Positions 1 through 10,429 of a stretch of 64,000 nt of DNA are shown here, in pieces; the stretch's first letter is position 1, and each line of letters starts with the position of its first letter. Origin of the DNA: Paralithodes platypus (lineage: Eukaryota; Arthropoda; Malacostraca; Decapoda; Lithodidae); the NCBI GenBank assembly GCA_032716605.1, contig CM064492.1, forward strand, positions 50,921,766 to 50,985,765, written 5' to 3'. Made by a program: the position numbers and the translations under genes. The notes beneath the pieces were generated by a model. The model ran no database searches. It had not been told where the DNA came from and saw only the letters and a program-made list of their open reading frames with translations.

Positions 1-81
1 ATCTCTTCCTTGACAGTCTACATGTGTTCCTAAGATGGCATGAGTGTTTCAGCCCATAGTGAATATGAAAGTGTTGATGTG

Positions 82-298
82 TAAAGACGATATCACACGA
101 GAGCTTTTATAGTCAACATTCGATGATCAACATTATTCTGGCAACATTTATGGAATATTTTGCACTGGTATCGGAAAGTAAACTGATGGTAGATGCATTT
201 AGGTGACCGAAATTGTGTAAATGTTGACTTCATAAGCTGCCAGACCAGTGTTGAGGGTAATTGTTGAGGGAAAAAGTGCTCGTGTGATACCGGCTTAA
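82..298 (+). mobile_element. M5 MITE copy 1
   Basis: About 217 bp bounded by imperfect terminal inverted repeats (left TATCACACGAGAGC, right CTCGTGTGATACCGGC) ending in TTAA at 295-298. The left TTAA has decayed to GTAA. Two further copies (20598-20815, 22170-22387) share the whole length, so this is a dispersed non-autonomous DNA transposon. The TTAA flank suggests, but does not prove, piggyBac-type mobilisation. Confidence 0.75.
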
Positions 299-337
299 GA
301 CGATTATAGGGGCTCCTAGGCTGAGATGAGTACCGGA

Positions 338-405
338 TAAAGTGAGAGAGAGAGAACGAGAGAGAGAGAGTGAATGAGGAGAGAGAGAGAAAGAGAGATA
401 GAGTA
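338..405. repeat. (GA)n microsatellite
   Basis: Imperfect GA repeat directly abutting the 3' end of the minus-strand LINE copy A. It is read as target DNA of that insertion. Confidence 0.85.
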
Positions 406-1307
406 TAAAGTACAGAGGAGTAGTACAAAGGAAATCAAGCAACAACAGGTCTAGTGACCCCTCTAGGTTGCTTATCCTCAAAAACACTGAGGATCAAGTG
501 TCCAAACAGTGGTTTAGAGTGGGTAGGGGGAAATTGGAATGAGAACTACTGTCCTGGAGCTAATGTCCGTGACAGGATTAGGATGTTAGTAGGGGACAGA
601 TGGGTTAGTAACATACCACAGTTATATGTGATCTTTCATATATCTGGACAAAAAAGAGTAACGTCTTAGTAATATACAGTATATACCGGTACGCAAAAAA
701 GAGTAACGTCTTAGTAATATATATACCGGTACGCAATAATCCTTAATGAATCTGAATGGGGAATACAATATAGTTATTCATTTACAAACGCAGTCAGTCG
801 CTGGTTTGATGCAAGATATTTGTCTAGGCGAAGTTTAAAATAATCAACGGTGCTGCAGTCTATAACGTCTCGGAGAAGCCCATTCCACAAGTTGACAACT
901 TGATTGAAGAAGAAACTCTTAGATTCGTATGAGTTAAAAGATTTATCAATAATTTTGCAACCGTTTCCCCGCGTGTAATTAGATTGGTCGATAGTGAAGT
1001 ACTTACTAATGTTCATATTGTCGATGCCTTTGATTATTTTGAACATTTGAATTAAGCCACCTCTTAATCTATGCTGGGTTAAAACAAATATATTTAATTC
1101 TCTAAGACGCTGCTCGTATGGTTTGTTCTTTAGGCTAGGTATCATTTTGGCAACTCTTCGTTGAACTCGTTCTACCTGGTCTATATCCTTTTGGTAATAA
1201 GGGCACCAGGACTGAACGCAGTATTCTAGAAGAGGGCGGACTAAGGAATTGTAAAGAGTTAGGATAACATCTTTGGATTTATGCTCAAATGACCTGCCTA
1301 TAAAGCC

Positions 1308-1308
<1 letters not shown>
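406..1308 (-). mobile_element. CR1-like LINE 3' end, copy A, between (GA)n tracts
   Basis: Minus-strand, 5'-truncated non-LTR element. 406-773 is the 3' UTR, which recurs at 30936-31140, 41871-42180 and 49893-50056. 774-1308 encodes the ORF2 C-terminus. The 3' end carries two short near-repeats of TCCTTTGTAC instead of poly(A), a CR1-type tail, and then runs into (TC)n in the sense strand. The 5' end is also joined to (TC)n at 1308/1309. An internal duplication of about 40 bp (GCAAAAAAGAGTAACGTCTT) lies at 650-735. Confidence 0.8.
774..1308 (-). pseudogene. CR1-like ORF2 C-terminal fragment (copy A)
   Basis: The reading frame is open from the truncation point at 1308 to a stop at 774. It encodes the region after the reverse transcriptase palm. 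Recognisable blocks are LYNSLVRPLLEYCVQSW, ERVQRRVAKMIPSLKNKPY and the terminal LRLDKYLAS...FVNE, which recur in copies B and C. The palm with its catalytic aspartates is missing, so the fragment cannot encode an active enzyme. It is about 178 codons of an ORF2 that is normally about 900-1000 aa. Family assignment (CR1/L2-like) is from the pattern of this tail and is not certain. Confidence 0.8.

Positions 1309-1358
<50 letters not shown>
1309..1358. repeat. (GA)n microsatellite
   Basis: Uninterrupted GA tract of about 50 bp separating two minus-strand LINE fragments. It adjoins the 5' truncation of copy A on one side and the 3' tail of copy F on the other. Confidence 0.95.
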
Positions 1359-1359
<1 letters not shown>

Positions 1360-2251
1360 TTTACATAGATTTACATAGATACACTGGCCACACAGATCTT
1401 ACGATCCCTACGAGGTGACCAGGACTTAATCCTAATAGAGATAGCAACCCTAAGAGAAAGTGGAAGGAAAGGATAGCAAATATGAAGGCTCTCTCCCCAC
1501 CCTCCGCTCCCTCCGGCAATATGCCGTACATGAAAATAGTTAGAAGTGAATAACCTTGCAGGGCTTGGAAATCGCCTGAAGGAATTTATAGTATAGTTAG
1601 AAATGGAAGGGAAAAGGCATGCACACCTTCACTTTTTTGTTTATTTTTATTATTTTCCCTTTTCCAACTGAAAACGTTTTCATTTCCGCCAGGTTCTCTT
1701 ATCAGTGATCAGCTTCTACTGCAGACCAACTTTTCTGTGATATGTGTCTAACCTTTTTTTAAATGTGTATATCGAGTCACTGTCAATAACTTCATTAGGG
1801 AGCTTATTCCACTCATTAATAATACTGTGGGTGAAGAAATTTTTAGTTATGTCTAGGTTCGCTTTCCTGCCTGTTAGTTTTAATTTGTTTCCTCTTGTGG
1901 AACCTTCTTTGGCTATCTTAAATAGATTATTAGAATTTACGTTACTAAAGCCTTTTAGTATCTTAAAACACTCTATCAGCTGTCCCCTTATTCTCCGTTT
2001 CTTAAGCGAAAACAGGTCGAGTTCTCTTAATCTCTCATTGTATGGCTTATTTCTAAGGGAAGGGATTAACTTTGTTGCTCTACGCTGAACGGATTCTAGT
2101 TTCTCTATGTCTTTTTTTAAGTAGGGAGACCAAAACTGCACAGCATACTCCAGATGTGGCCTCACAATACTTTTATATAGTGGTACAACTATGTCTTTAC
2201 TATGACAATGAAAATTTCTTTTAATGAAACCTAGCGCTCTATTTGCTTTGT

Positions 2252-2252
<1 letters not shown>
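1359..2252 (-). mobile_element. CR1-like LINE 3' end, copy F (second subfamily)
   Basis: Minus-strand 5'-truncated LINE from a subfamily different from copy A. The sense 3' tail has two ATCTATGTAA units followed by (TC)n. The 3' UTR is 1359-1715, with a block at 1430-1560 resembling 45840-45930. ORF2 tail is 1716-2252. The 5' junction at 2252/2253 is again (TC)n in the sense strand. Confidence 0.8.
1716..2252 (-). pseudogene. CR1-like ORF2 C-terminal fragment (copy F)
   Basis: Open from the truncation at 2252 to the stop at 1716. It has the same architecture as copy A but is diverged: LYKSIVRPHLEYAVQFW, ESVQRRATKLIPSLRNKPY, LIECFKILKG, then FKKRLDTYHRK near the end. There are no internal stops or frameshifts, so the fragment is either young or short enough to have escaped them. 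The frame continues artificially leftward into the TC repeat (serine/leucine-rich), which is not LINE coding. Confidence 0.8.
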
Positions 2253-2299
<47 letters not shown>

Positions 2300-2609
2300 A
2301 AGAGAGAGAGAGAGAAAGAAAGAGAGAGAGAGAGAAAGAAAGAGAGAGAGAGAGAAAGAAAGAGAGAGAGAGAGAGATAACGAGAGGGAGAGAGAGATAA
2401 CGAGAGAGAGATAACGAGAGAGAGAGAACGAGAGAGAGAGAAAGAGATAACGAGAGAGATAACGAGAGATAACGAGAGAGATAACGAGAGAGATAACGAG
2501 AGAGATAACGAGAGAGATAACGAGAGAGAGATAACGAGAGAGAGATAACGAGAGAGAGATAACGAGAGAGATAACGAGAGAGATAACGAGAGAGATAGAG
2601 AGAGTGAGC

Positions 2610-2675
<66 letters not shown>

Positions 2676-2735
2676 TGAGCGAGGAGAGAAAGAGAGAGAG
2701 AATGAGTGAGAGTGAGTGAGGGAGAAGAGGGAGAG
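2253..2735. repeat. GA-rich compound array with GATAAC minisatellite
   Basis: (GA)n at both ends. At 2376-2590 there is a 10-14 bp minisatellite of units like GAGAGATAAC. Several AAAGAAAG interruptions at 2290-2370 recur every 22 bp. Confidence 0.9.
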
Positions 2736-3185
2736 ATTGAGATTACGTGCTTCCACGGGCCGGCAAGATTTAGAGGAGGTAATTTATAAAGACACTCCCT
2801 AGAGTGATGGGCAAAAAGAAATCCCCAAGAACAAACAGAGACCCGCCTACTTCTTCACATCACGACATTTTGGGCTTATTGACACCCACGATGGCAGTAT
2901 TTTTTTTTGTGTTTGTGTGTTTTTTTTTTTTTTTGGGTAGCATTCGACAATTTTAGTTAGCTTAGGAGCAACGGTGCGTACTCAAGGATAGAATATATAA
3001 ATAATTAAACAAATATACTCTATCCCCTTAAGGCAACTTTTGATGACAGGACGCTACACGTTGCCAATTTCCCCGGTCCTATTTACTACAGAGTCTCTGA
3101 CCCCACCGACGGGTACCTTTAAGATGTTGCAACAGACAAGATTAATAACAGGCTTGAAAGGGAAGGAGCATATGCTTTACTGTGT
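2736..3185. other. Stretch without recognised features
   Basis: About 450 bp with T homopolymers at 2901-2935. No coding or repeat family recognised. Confidence 0.5.
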
Positions 3186-3266
3186 TGGCGCACATACACA
3201 CACATACACGCACACACATGCACGCATGTATACGCACACACACACGCGCGCACACACACACATACA
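3186..3266. repeat. (CA)n-rich microsatellite
   Basis: Interrupted CA repeat with CG-containing variants (ACGCGCGC). Confidence 0.9.
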
Positions 3267-3313
3267 GTGGATACCACAGTGGATAGTGTGGTGGGAAGTG
3301 ACATTGCAGACAC

Positions 3314-3735
3314 ACAGTACGAGGTAAATGTAATGACTCTTGTAATTTATAACATGGGGCTAATTTACAGTACGAGGTAAATTTAATGACACCTGTAATT
3401 TATGTAATGGAGCTAATTTACAGTACGAGGCAAATGTAATACCTCTTGTAAATAATGACAAGGGGCTAATTTACAGTACGAGGTATATGTAATGACACCT
3501 GTAATTAATGACATGGGACTAATTTACAGTACCAGGTAAATGTAATGACTCTTGTAATTTATGACATGGGGCTAATTTACAGTAAGAGGTAAATGTAATG
3601 ACACCTTTAATTTATGTAATGGGGCTAATTTACAGTACGAGGTAAATTTAATAACTCCTGTAATTTGACATAGGGATAATTAACAGTACGAGGTAAATTG
3701 ATATGAAGTATTGGTATGTCCTGTCTTTGGGGGGA
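3314..3735. repeat. 53-bp tandem repeat, 8 units
   Basis: Unit starts ACAGTACGAGGTAAATG. Starts fall at 3314, 3367, 3420, 3473, 3526, 3579, 3632 and 3683, so the period is exactly 53 bp six times and then 51. Units differ by scattered substitutions, mainly CTCTTG versus CACCTG. Confidence 0.9.
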
Positions 3736-4350
3736 AGTGAAATTGTAACCTAACAGAACGAGTTAAATGTAATGACACCTGTAATATATTTCATGGGGCT
3801 AACTGTACCAGGTAAATTCATATGCTACGAAGTGCTGGTATGTCCAATATTTTATAGGAAGTGACATTGCAACCGAACTAAACGAACCAAATGTAATGAT
3901 TTATCTATATATTCTGGCACATACCATATATTATTATTATTATTATATATGTGTTGTTTTTTTTTGGGGGGGGCGACTCGAGACAGAGCCCGAACAGGGA
4001 CAACACTACGCACAAAAACAAAACAAAATCACACGCGTCTAGTTCGTAATGATACCTGTCATTAATTAATTGGGTTAACTGTAAAAGGTAAATTGATATG
4101 CTTTGAAGTGTTGGTATGTCCTATTTTTGGAAGGTTAGTGGCATTGCAACCGAACCAAATGTAATGATACCTGTATTAAATTAATTGGGTTAAGTGTCCG
4201 AGGTAAGTTGATAATGCTATAAAGTGTTGGCATGTCCAATATTTTATGGGAAGTGACGTTGCAACCGAATTAAACGAACTTAACGTAATGAAACCTGTAA
4301 TTTATTCTACTGTAATTTATTTCACTTTACGAGGTAAATTGATTTGCTAC
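3736..4350. repeat. Diverged continuation of the 53-bp array, about 120-130 bp higher-order units
   Basis: Blocks such as TTGGTATGTCC (about 3710, 3836, 4108, 4228) and AAGTGACATTGCAACCGAA recur. Each longer unit contains a degraded piece of the 53-bp repeat. 3945-4045 is an unrelated insertion with T and G homopolymers. Confidence 0.65.
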
Positions 4351-4683
4351 GAAGTGTACAAAATAATAAAGTCGGTGAAATATATATATGAACTATGAAC
4401 TATTATATACTATAAAGTGTAGTACATAATGAAGAGGATATGGCGTTATATAAATTGATATGCTATGAAGTGTAACAAATAATGAAATGGATGAAATTAT
4501 ATATATGTTTCTGTATGTTATAAACTCCAGAAAACATACCTTACGGAGAAGCTCCAGAAGAAGTTAAGTCTCTGTCACGCATCAGTACTGTCAGGAAAGA
4601 AACAGAGATGTCATTTATGTTTTATGGCTAAGATAGATTCCCCACTCACTCACTCTCTCTCTCACCACTGTAAGGGAGAGAAA
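4351..4683. other. AT-rich stretch without recognised features
   Basis: Only loose echoes of the preceding array (AAATTGATATGCTATGAAGTG at 4455). No gene seen. Confidence 0.5.
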
Positions 4684-4693
4684 CACAGTCAAT

Positions 4694-5010
4694 GTTGTTG
4701 TTGTTGTTGTCCCTCAGGCTGTCTGACCGAACAGCTTCAAGGTCCCGAGCAAGGCCAAGGCCATAACCGAGCGTCCCCACAGAATCCTCCCTGCCTACCA
4801 CCAAGAAAGCCCAGGCGACCGAAGCCACTCCCAGGCGAGGAGCTGAGGAGGGTGCAGAGATGCCCGGGACACCAAAGCCCCACCCAAGGCCCTGTGCCCT
4901 TCAGCAATAATTATGAAGGGAGAGTTGAGGGGCAAACGAAAAATGTGACGCTTTGGCTACCAGGCTACCAGAGAATGCTCAACTCCCACTCTGATAGACC
5001 AGCCCATCAC
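4694..5010 (-). mobile_element. (CAA)n-tailed SINE-like retroelement, copy 1
   Basis: Flanked by perfect 10-bp target-site duplications CACAGTCAAT (4684-4693 and 5011-5020). In sense (minus) orientation it ends in (CAA)n. It is homologous to 21514-21926, which has its own different TSD, so both are independent retroposition events. No tRNA A/B boxes were recognised, so it could be a SINE or the 3' end of a LINE. Confidence 0.8.
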
Positions 5011-5049
5011 CACAGTCAATTGTGTTATATGGTTAATATAGATTACCAA

Positions 5050-5058
<9 letters not shown>

Positions 5059-5091
<33 letters not shown>
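5059..5091. repeat. (TC)n microsatellite
   Basis: Pure CT tract of about 33 bp. Confidence 0.95.
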
Positions 5092-5094
<3 letters not shown>

Positions 5095-5211
5095 ATAATC
5101 GTGCGAGAGAGAAGAGCAGAGTGTTAGTGAGTGTAATACTGTACATTGTGAGCTGGTCCCCTTTAATAACAAACTGTATTACCTTAACCCTTTCAGTACC
5201 AGTGCCGTCCT

Positions 5212-5565
5212 TTGAAGGGGAGATGGGCCGGTTTTTCTGGCTCATGTATAGCCCCATTATTTTTCAGATTTGTAGACGTTTGCCCATTAGTTTGGCGATG
5301 TTAAGACTTTTCACCCATAGTCAATATTTAGATTTTTTGTCATCTAGGTGTCAATTTTTTCAGTCGAGCGATAGCAAGCCTGTAAATTAAGAGGAACCGG
5401 CCTTCGGCCGGGAATTTTTTTCTATCGCAAAATGTACAAATTTATGTTGAAGGAGGGTTTTGGAGGGTGTTTTTTTTTAAGCTTGATGGAGGTCTAGGGA
5501 GGAAACTAAAAAGAATAATAAAAAGATATATTAATGATTAAATAAATATGCCGATCCCCCCTTAA
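5212..5565 (+). mobile_element. M1 MITE copy 1
   Basis: Starts (TT)GAAGGGGAGATGGG and ends CCCCCCTTAA. It has the family hallmarks: several about 35-bp internal repeats around ATTTTAAGAC, the core GGCGAGCGATAGCGAGCC (here GTCGAGCGATAGCAAGCC), and the hairpin CCGGCCTTCGGCCGG. A 51-bp direct repeat flanks it (5162-5213 and 5562-5613). Confidence 0.85.
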
Positions 5566-5582
5566 TAACAAAGTGTACTACC

Positions 5583-5795
5583 TTAACCCTTTCAGTACCA
5601 GTGCCGTCCTTTTAACTTTATTCTGGCTGCTATTAGACGATTTTATTCAGTTTAAAAAAAAGGCCTCCAGCAAGCAACTTGCTTCGAATGATCTTACTTA
5701 ACCCTTTTTGTTATCACAGATCCTTCTTAAACTACATAATACCATCTAAATATAGCTACAATGAAAGTTAAGACATCGCGGTTCAGAAGGGTTAA
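5583..5795 (+). mobile_element. M2 MITE
   Basis: TTAA at both ends with TIRs CCCTTTCAGTACCAG.../...CAGAAGGG. Both halves carry TTAGACGATTTTATTCAG-like sequence in inverted orientation. CCC/GGG termini with a TTAA target site are typical of piggyBac-type MITEs. Confidence 0.8.
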
Positions 5796-5814
5796 GCAAA
5801 TTTCGGACTTATTA

Positions 5815-6030
5815 TTAACCCCTTCGAGGATTATGACGCATGTTGACAGTTAATTCTGGCTATCATTGGACGATTTTATTCAGCGTAGGAAGGGTATGTG
5901 GAAGTCAGAGGGTTGATTGGGCCAGTCTTTACCCTTTTAACGTGTACAGACCCTTCCTAAGCTGTGTAAAATCGTTTACTGATAGTCAGAATATCCTGTC
6001 AATATGCATCATAATCCTCAAGGGGTTTAA
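5815..6030 (+). mobile_element. M3 MITE
   Basis: TTAACCCCTTCGAGGATTATG at the left and CATAATCCTCAAGGGGTTTAA at the right. This is a near-perfect terminal inverted repeat of about 20 bp, with subterminal inverted blocks (AATTCTGGCTATCATT / ACTGATAGTCAGAAT). Confidence 0.85.
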
Positions 6031-6039
6031 TTTAGTGTA

Positions 6040-6250
6040 CAGTTGACCACATAAGTTCTGCTCCTCGTCGTGATCTTACGTATCAAATTTAAAAGTAGTG
6101 TAAATTAATTGCGAATGTGGTTTCTTTGAATTATCAGTTGACTAATCAGAGTTACCCACTGCATAAGAAACTACACTCTTAATTATATCGTGCGCATTGT
6201 ATCTCCACGTATAAGATCACGGAGAGGAACGGAACTTATGTGGGCAACTG
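6040..6250 (+). mobile_element. Tc1/mariner-like MITE with about 45-bp TIRs
   Basis: Left CAGTTGACCACATAAGTTCTG is the inverted match of the right end (...CAACTG). A TA precedes the left end and CA follows the right end (decayed TA). A related single arm lies at 51533-51603. The CAGT terminus and TA target are Tc1/mariner features; the assignment is an inference. Confidence 0.7.
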
Positions 6251-6311
6251 CACATTCATGGATAGTGATTTCTGGAAAAAAAGGGGAAACAAACTGGGGT
6301 AAGTGCTAAAG

Positions 6312-6442
6312 TACGTACATACATACATACATACATACATACATACATACATACATACATACATACATACATACATACATACATACATACATACATACAT
6401 ACATACATACATACATACATACATACATACATACATACATAC
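6312..6442. repeat. (ACAT)n microsatellite
   Basis: About 33 uninterrupted tetranucleotide units. Cys-Met-Tyr-Val reading frames over it are repeat artefacts. Confidence 0.97.
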
Positions 6443-6481
6443 ACCATTATGATACACGGACAAATGATTTACATAAACTGC

Positions 6482-6806
6482 TTAAGGGGAGAATGTCACT
6501 TAAGGGTTATTTTCTGAACCCCCTTCTCCCCCAAGTTCAGCCCCATTAGTTTTTACATTTTTGGATGCTCGCCTAATTAGTTTGGCGATTTAAAGATCTT
6601 TCGCCCCATTTTTGTTAAATTAAGACCTTTTCGTACCACTTAGGTGTCAATTTTTATCCTGGCGAACAATAGCGAGCCTATTATTTAGGAGGAACCGGCC
6701 TTCGGCAGGGACATTATTCTATAGAAAAAATACAAATTGATCTCCTTAGGGGTAATTGTTTAAGTTTGATGGAGGTCTAGGGAGAAAACTAAATTCCTCC
6801 CATTAA
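6482..6806 (+). mobile_element. M1 MITE copy 2
   Basis: Starts TTAAGGGGAGA and ends CCCATTAA. It keeps the TTCGGC hairpin remnant and AAGCTTGATGGAGGTCTAGG-type right part (here AAGTTTGATGGAGG). Confidence 0.85.
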
Positions 6807-6814
6807 CAAAATTG

Positions 6815-7020
6815 AGCATTCGATGGCGCATTTGTTCATTTAATGTTGGCTATCATTAAGCGATGTTATACATGTCAAGGAGGTTTCTAAGTCTGTGGGG
6901 TAAAGGACATCTCAATTGGCCTTACGACTCTCAATCACAAATCCATACTGAATTGATTGAAATCCTCTAATGTCAGCCAGAACACAAAAACAAAATGCGT
7001 CATAATAAATAAAGGTTTAA
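6815..7020 (+). mobile_element. Decayed M3 MITE
   Basis: Recognisable by GGCTATCATTAAGCGATGTTAT on the left and ATGCGTCATAATAAATAAAGG before TTTAA on the right. Strongly mutated. Confidence 0.6.
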
Positions 7021-7136
7021 GCCATAAAGATCCAATAAGTGGGATTCAATAATAAATGTTCATCAGGCGAAACGTTGTCAATAAAGTGCTCCTCATATGG
7101 TGTTTACATTCGTTTTGTATTTTTGTCTGAGTTTCT

Positions 7137-7350
7137 TTTAGCCCATACAGTACCAGAGTCATCCTTTTTATCATATTCTGGCACCTATAATACGATTTTA
7201 TTAAGCTTAGGAAGGACCTCTAGCAATCAGTAGGTTTCAAACTACCTCAATCAACCCGTTTAACTAACATATATTCTTCCTAAGCTGCGTAATATCGTCA
7301 AAATATAGCTAGAGTATAATATAACACTTTGCTAGTACTAAAAGGGTTAA
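7137..7350 (+). mobile_element. M2 MITE
   Basis: Left GCCCATACAGTACCAG, right CTAGTACTAAAAGGG followed by TTAA (7347-7350). Subterminal CTTAGGAAGGACCTCT and TTCCTAAGCTGCG form an inverted pair. Confidence 0.8.
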
Positions 7351-8012
7351 TCAATGTTCATCGTCTTGCATTTATCACTAGGATACAATTCAGGTACTCA
7401 TGACCAGGAATGAACAAACAAAACTGCTTCATACCAATCATGACCTCTGTTCACTATGGTCTCTAGGCGATCATGCTTGTGTGGAGTAAAATAATATATT
7501 TTCCTAATTTCATGGAATGTACTGTAATTGAACACACAAATTTGGATTTTGAAGTTTCAATTATAATTTGAGATAATTAAATTACTCGAATTACTTTTAA
7601 GTGTTTGGTTAAGGCAATAAACTTCGTCCAAAACATGTAAGAGAGGGAGAGAACTATACAAACTATATATACATGATAATGAATATATAGATAAAAATAG
7701 ATAGATAGATGAAGATAGATATAGATAGGTAGACTGTGTGAATGTGTGTGTGTGTGTGTCTGTGTGTGTCTGTGTGTTGTTATCTACGTGAGTTTGTAAT
7801 CTAAAATACCCAATAGGCAAAACAAAAAAAGTAAATAATTATATAACACGTACACAGTACAGAGATACACACACATTGCGACGCACACAGACTAATGTAT
7901 ATACTCGATACTGTGTACATGTATTCAAATAGAATTAATTAAATTTGGCAATTCATATATATGATATTGTACTGTGTAGTTTAATTTGTAGCGACAGGCG
8001 GGTTTTGCTATG
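7351..8012. repeat. AT-rich DNA with compound GATA and GT microsatellites
   Basis: ATAGATAGATAG-type repeat at 7680-7730 followed by (GT)n to 7785. The rest (7351-7679, 7786-8012) shows no recognised feature. Confidence 0.7.
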
Positions 8013-9750
8013 GGTCAGTGAGGCTATGAATGGCTGAGTGAATGGATGAATGAGGCTGCGAATGGCTGAGTGAATGGATGAATGAGTCTATGAATAGCTG
8101 AGTGAATGACTGAGTGAATGGATGAAAGAGTATGAATGGATGAGTGAATGGATGAAAGAGTCTATGAATGGATGAATGAGTATGAATGGCTAGTGAATGG
8201 ATGAAAGAGTATGAATGGATGAGTGAATGGATGAACGAGTATGCATGGATGAATGAGTCTATGCATGGCTGAGTGAGTCTATGAATGGATGAATGAGTCT
8301 ATGAATGGCTGAGTGCGTCTATGAAAGGATGAATGGGTCTATGAATGGCTGAGTGAGTCTATGAATGGATGAATGAGTGAATGGCTGAGTGAGTCTATGA
8401 ATGGGTGAATGAGTCTATGAATGGCTGAATGAGTCTATGAATGGATGAATGAGTATGAATGGCTGAGTGAATGGATGAATGAGTATGAATGGATGAGTGA
8501 GTCTATGAATGGATGAGTGAGTCTATGAATGGATGAATGATTATGAATGGATGAATGATTATGAATGGATGAATGATTATGAATGGATGAATGATTATGA
8601 ATGGATGAATGAGTCTATGAATGGATGAATGAGTCTATGGATGAATGAGTCTATGAATGGCTAAGTGAATGGATGAATGGCTGAGTGAATGGATGAATGA
8701 GTCTATGAATGGCTGAGTGAATGAATGAATGAGTATGAATGGCTAAGTGAATGGATGAATGAGTATGACTGGCTGAGTGAATGGATGAATGAGTATGAAT
8801 GGCTGAGTGAATGGATGAATGAGTATGAATGGCTGAGTGAATGGATGAATGAGTATGAATGGATGAATGAGTCTATGAATGGCTGAGTGAATGGATGAAC
8901 GAGTCTATGAATGGTTGAGTGAATGGATGACCGAGTCTATGAATGGCTGAGTGAATGGATGAATGAGGCATTGAATGAATGACTGAGTGAAAGGATGAAT
9001 GAATCAACACAGTTGTGTAGGGGGTTATTGAATTGGTGAATGAGGCTATGAATAACTGATTGAATGGGTGAAAAAGGCTATGAATGGCTGAGTGAATGGA
9101 TGAACGAGTCTATGAATGGCTGAGTGAATGGATGACCGAGTCTATGAATGGCTGAGTGAATGGATGAATGAGGCATTGAATGAATGACTGAGTGAAAGGA
9201 TGAATGAATGAACACAGTTGTGTAGGGGGTTATTGAATTGGTGAATGAGGCTATGAATGACTGATTGCATGGGTGAACAAGGCTATGAATGGTTGAGTAA
9301 ATGGATGAATGAGGCTGTGAATGAATGAGTAAACGGATGAAAGAGGCTATGAATGAATAAGATTGTTCAATTGTTCAGTGCATGGATGAATGAGGCTATG
9401 AATGACTGAGTGAATGGGTGAATAAGGCATTGAATGAATTATTGAGACTGAATGAATGAATGATTGAGACTGAATGAATGAATGAATGCATGGATGAATG
9501 TGGCTAGGAATAATTGAATAAATGGTTGAAAGACTGAATGAATAAATTAGGTTATGTATGACTAAACGAATGGATAAATGAGGCTAGGAATGACTGAATA
9601 AATGGATGAATGAATTAATAAATGAGGCTATGTATGACAATAAATGGATGTGCTATATGATGCAATGAATGACTGAGTGAATGAATAAATGAGGCTATGA
9701 ATGAATGAGGTTGTGGAGGGGATCAGAGAGTTGATGGATGAGGCTATGTA
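8013..9750. repeat. GAAT-type minisatellite, about 1.7 kb
   Basis: Degenerate tandem array built from 4-bp-based blocks such as TGAATGGATGAATGAG, TCTATGAATGGCTGAG and variants. 8527-8610 holds five consecutive GAATGGATGAATGATTAT-type 18-bp units. A higher-order duplication of about 187 bp (8938-9066 and 9125-9252) includes the unique marker ACACAGTTGTGTAGGGGG. The array decays to the right. Confidence 0.9.
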
Positions 9751-9930
9751 TGAATAAATTATACGTTAAATGAAGTTGTGAATAAAGGAGGTTGGTTAAG
9801 AGGACAGTGAGTGGGTGGATGAACGGCTTCCAAATGAATAATGTTATACATGAATAACTAACACCCCGTTCTTAAAATTAATCATCAATTACAAACCCAA
9901 ATGTACTTGAATAAACTAATGAAAGCATAT

Positions 9931-10000
9931 GGTCCTCCCGGGATTGGAGCTCGGGACACCACACCCAGAACATAAGCACCTAAACCATTACACCACCAAG
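9931..10000 (-). mobile_element. tRNA-derived SINE head or tRNA-like sequence
   Basis: On the minus strand TGGTGTAATGG matches a Pol III A box, and a degenerate B box (CCGAGCTCCAATCCC) follows at the right spacing. There is no convincing acceptor stem, so this is not a functional tRNA gene. Confidence 0.5.
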
Positions 10001-10429
10001 ATGAATGAGTGGTCGAATGTTGTTACGGATTAATGAGTGAATGAGGCTATGCAATGGGTCAACGTGTGGATGAGGTCTTGGATGATGATATGAGTGAATG
10101 AGTAAATTAACATGGCTATGGGCCTATAAATGAGTGCATGGAAGAAGTCAGGGTAATATAGTGCGGTGTGACAGCCGCGAGACCCATCAATTTGTGTGTG
10201 GCCTACGTAATTGTCATATCACATACAAATTTGGTATACATGTCTGTGCTGTCGGAAATGTATTATAAGGGAGTTTTGCCTCTTACTGTTAAAGTATATG
10301 AGAATTTCAATAAGTCCTGGGGGGGCCGGGGGGATGGGGGGTAGAGGGCTCAACTTATTCTGTATCCCACGGCAGACAGTTATTGCCTAATATAATTGTT
10401 TTCTTTTTTATCCTCTTTAATACTACATT
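10001..10429. other. Decayed GAAT-type repeat and unassigned DNA
   Basis: Scattered ATGAGTGAATGAG motifs to about 10135, then no recognised feature. G homopolymer tracts at 10319-10345. Confidence 0.5.

Noticed and set aside
3040..3327. 95-residue plus ORF with a His/Thr tract
   Set aside because: The tract is the (CA)n microsatellite. The remainder has no features.
6236..6463. Cys-Met-Tyr-Val repeat frames, also at 28604-28964
   Set aside because: Translations of (ACAT)n and (GATA)n microsatellites.
8013..9750. Regular repeats as a possible CRISPR array
   Set aside because: Degenerate 4-bp-based minisatellite without unique spacers, in a eukaryotic repeat context.
9931..10000. Functional tRNA gene (also considered at 49135, 50571 and 55160)
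   Set aside because: A and B boxes are recognisable but acceptor and anticodon stems do not close, so these are SINE heads.
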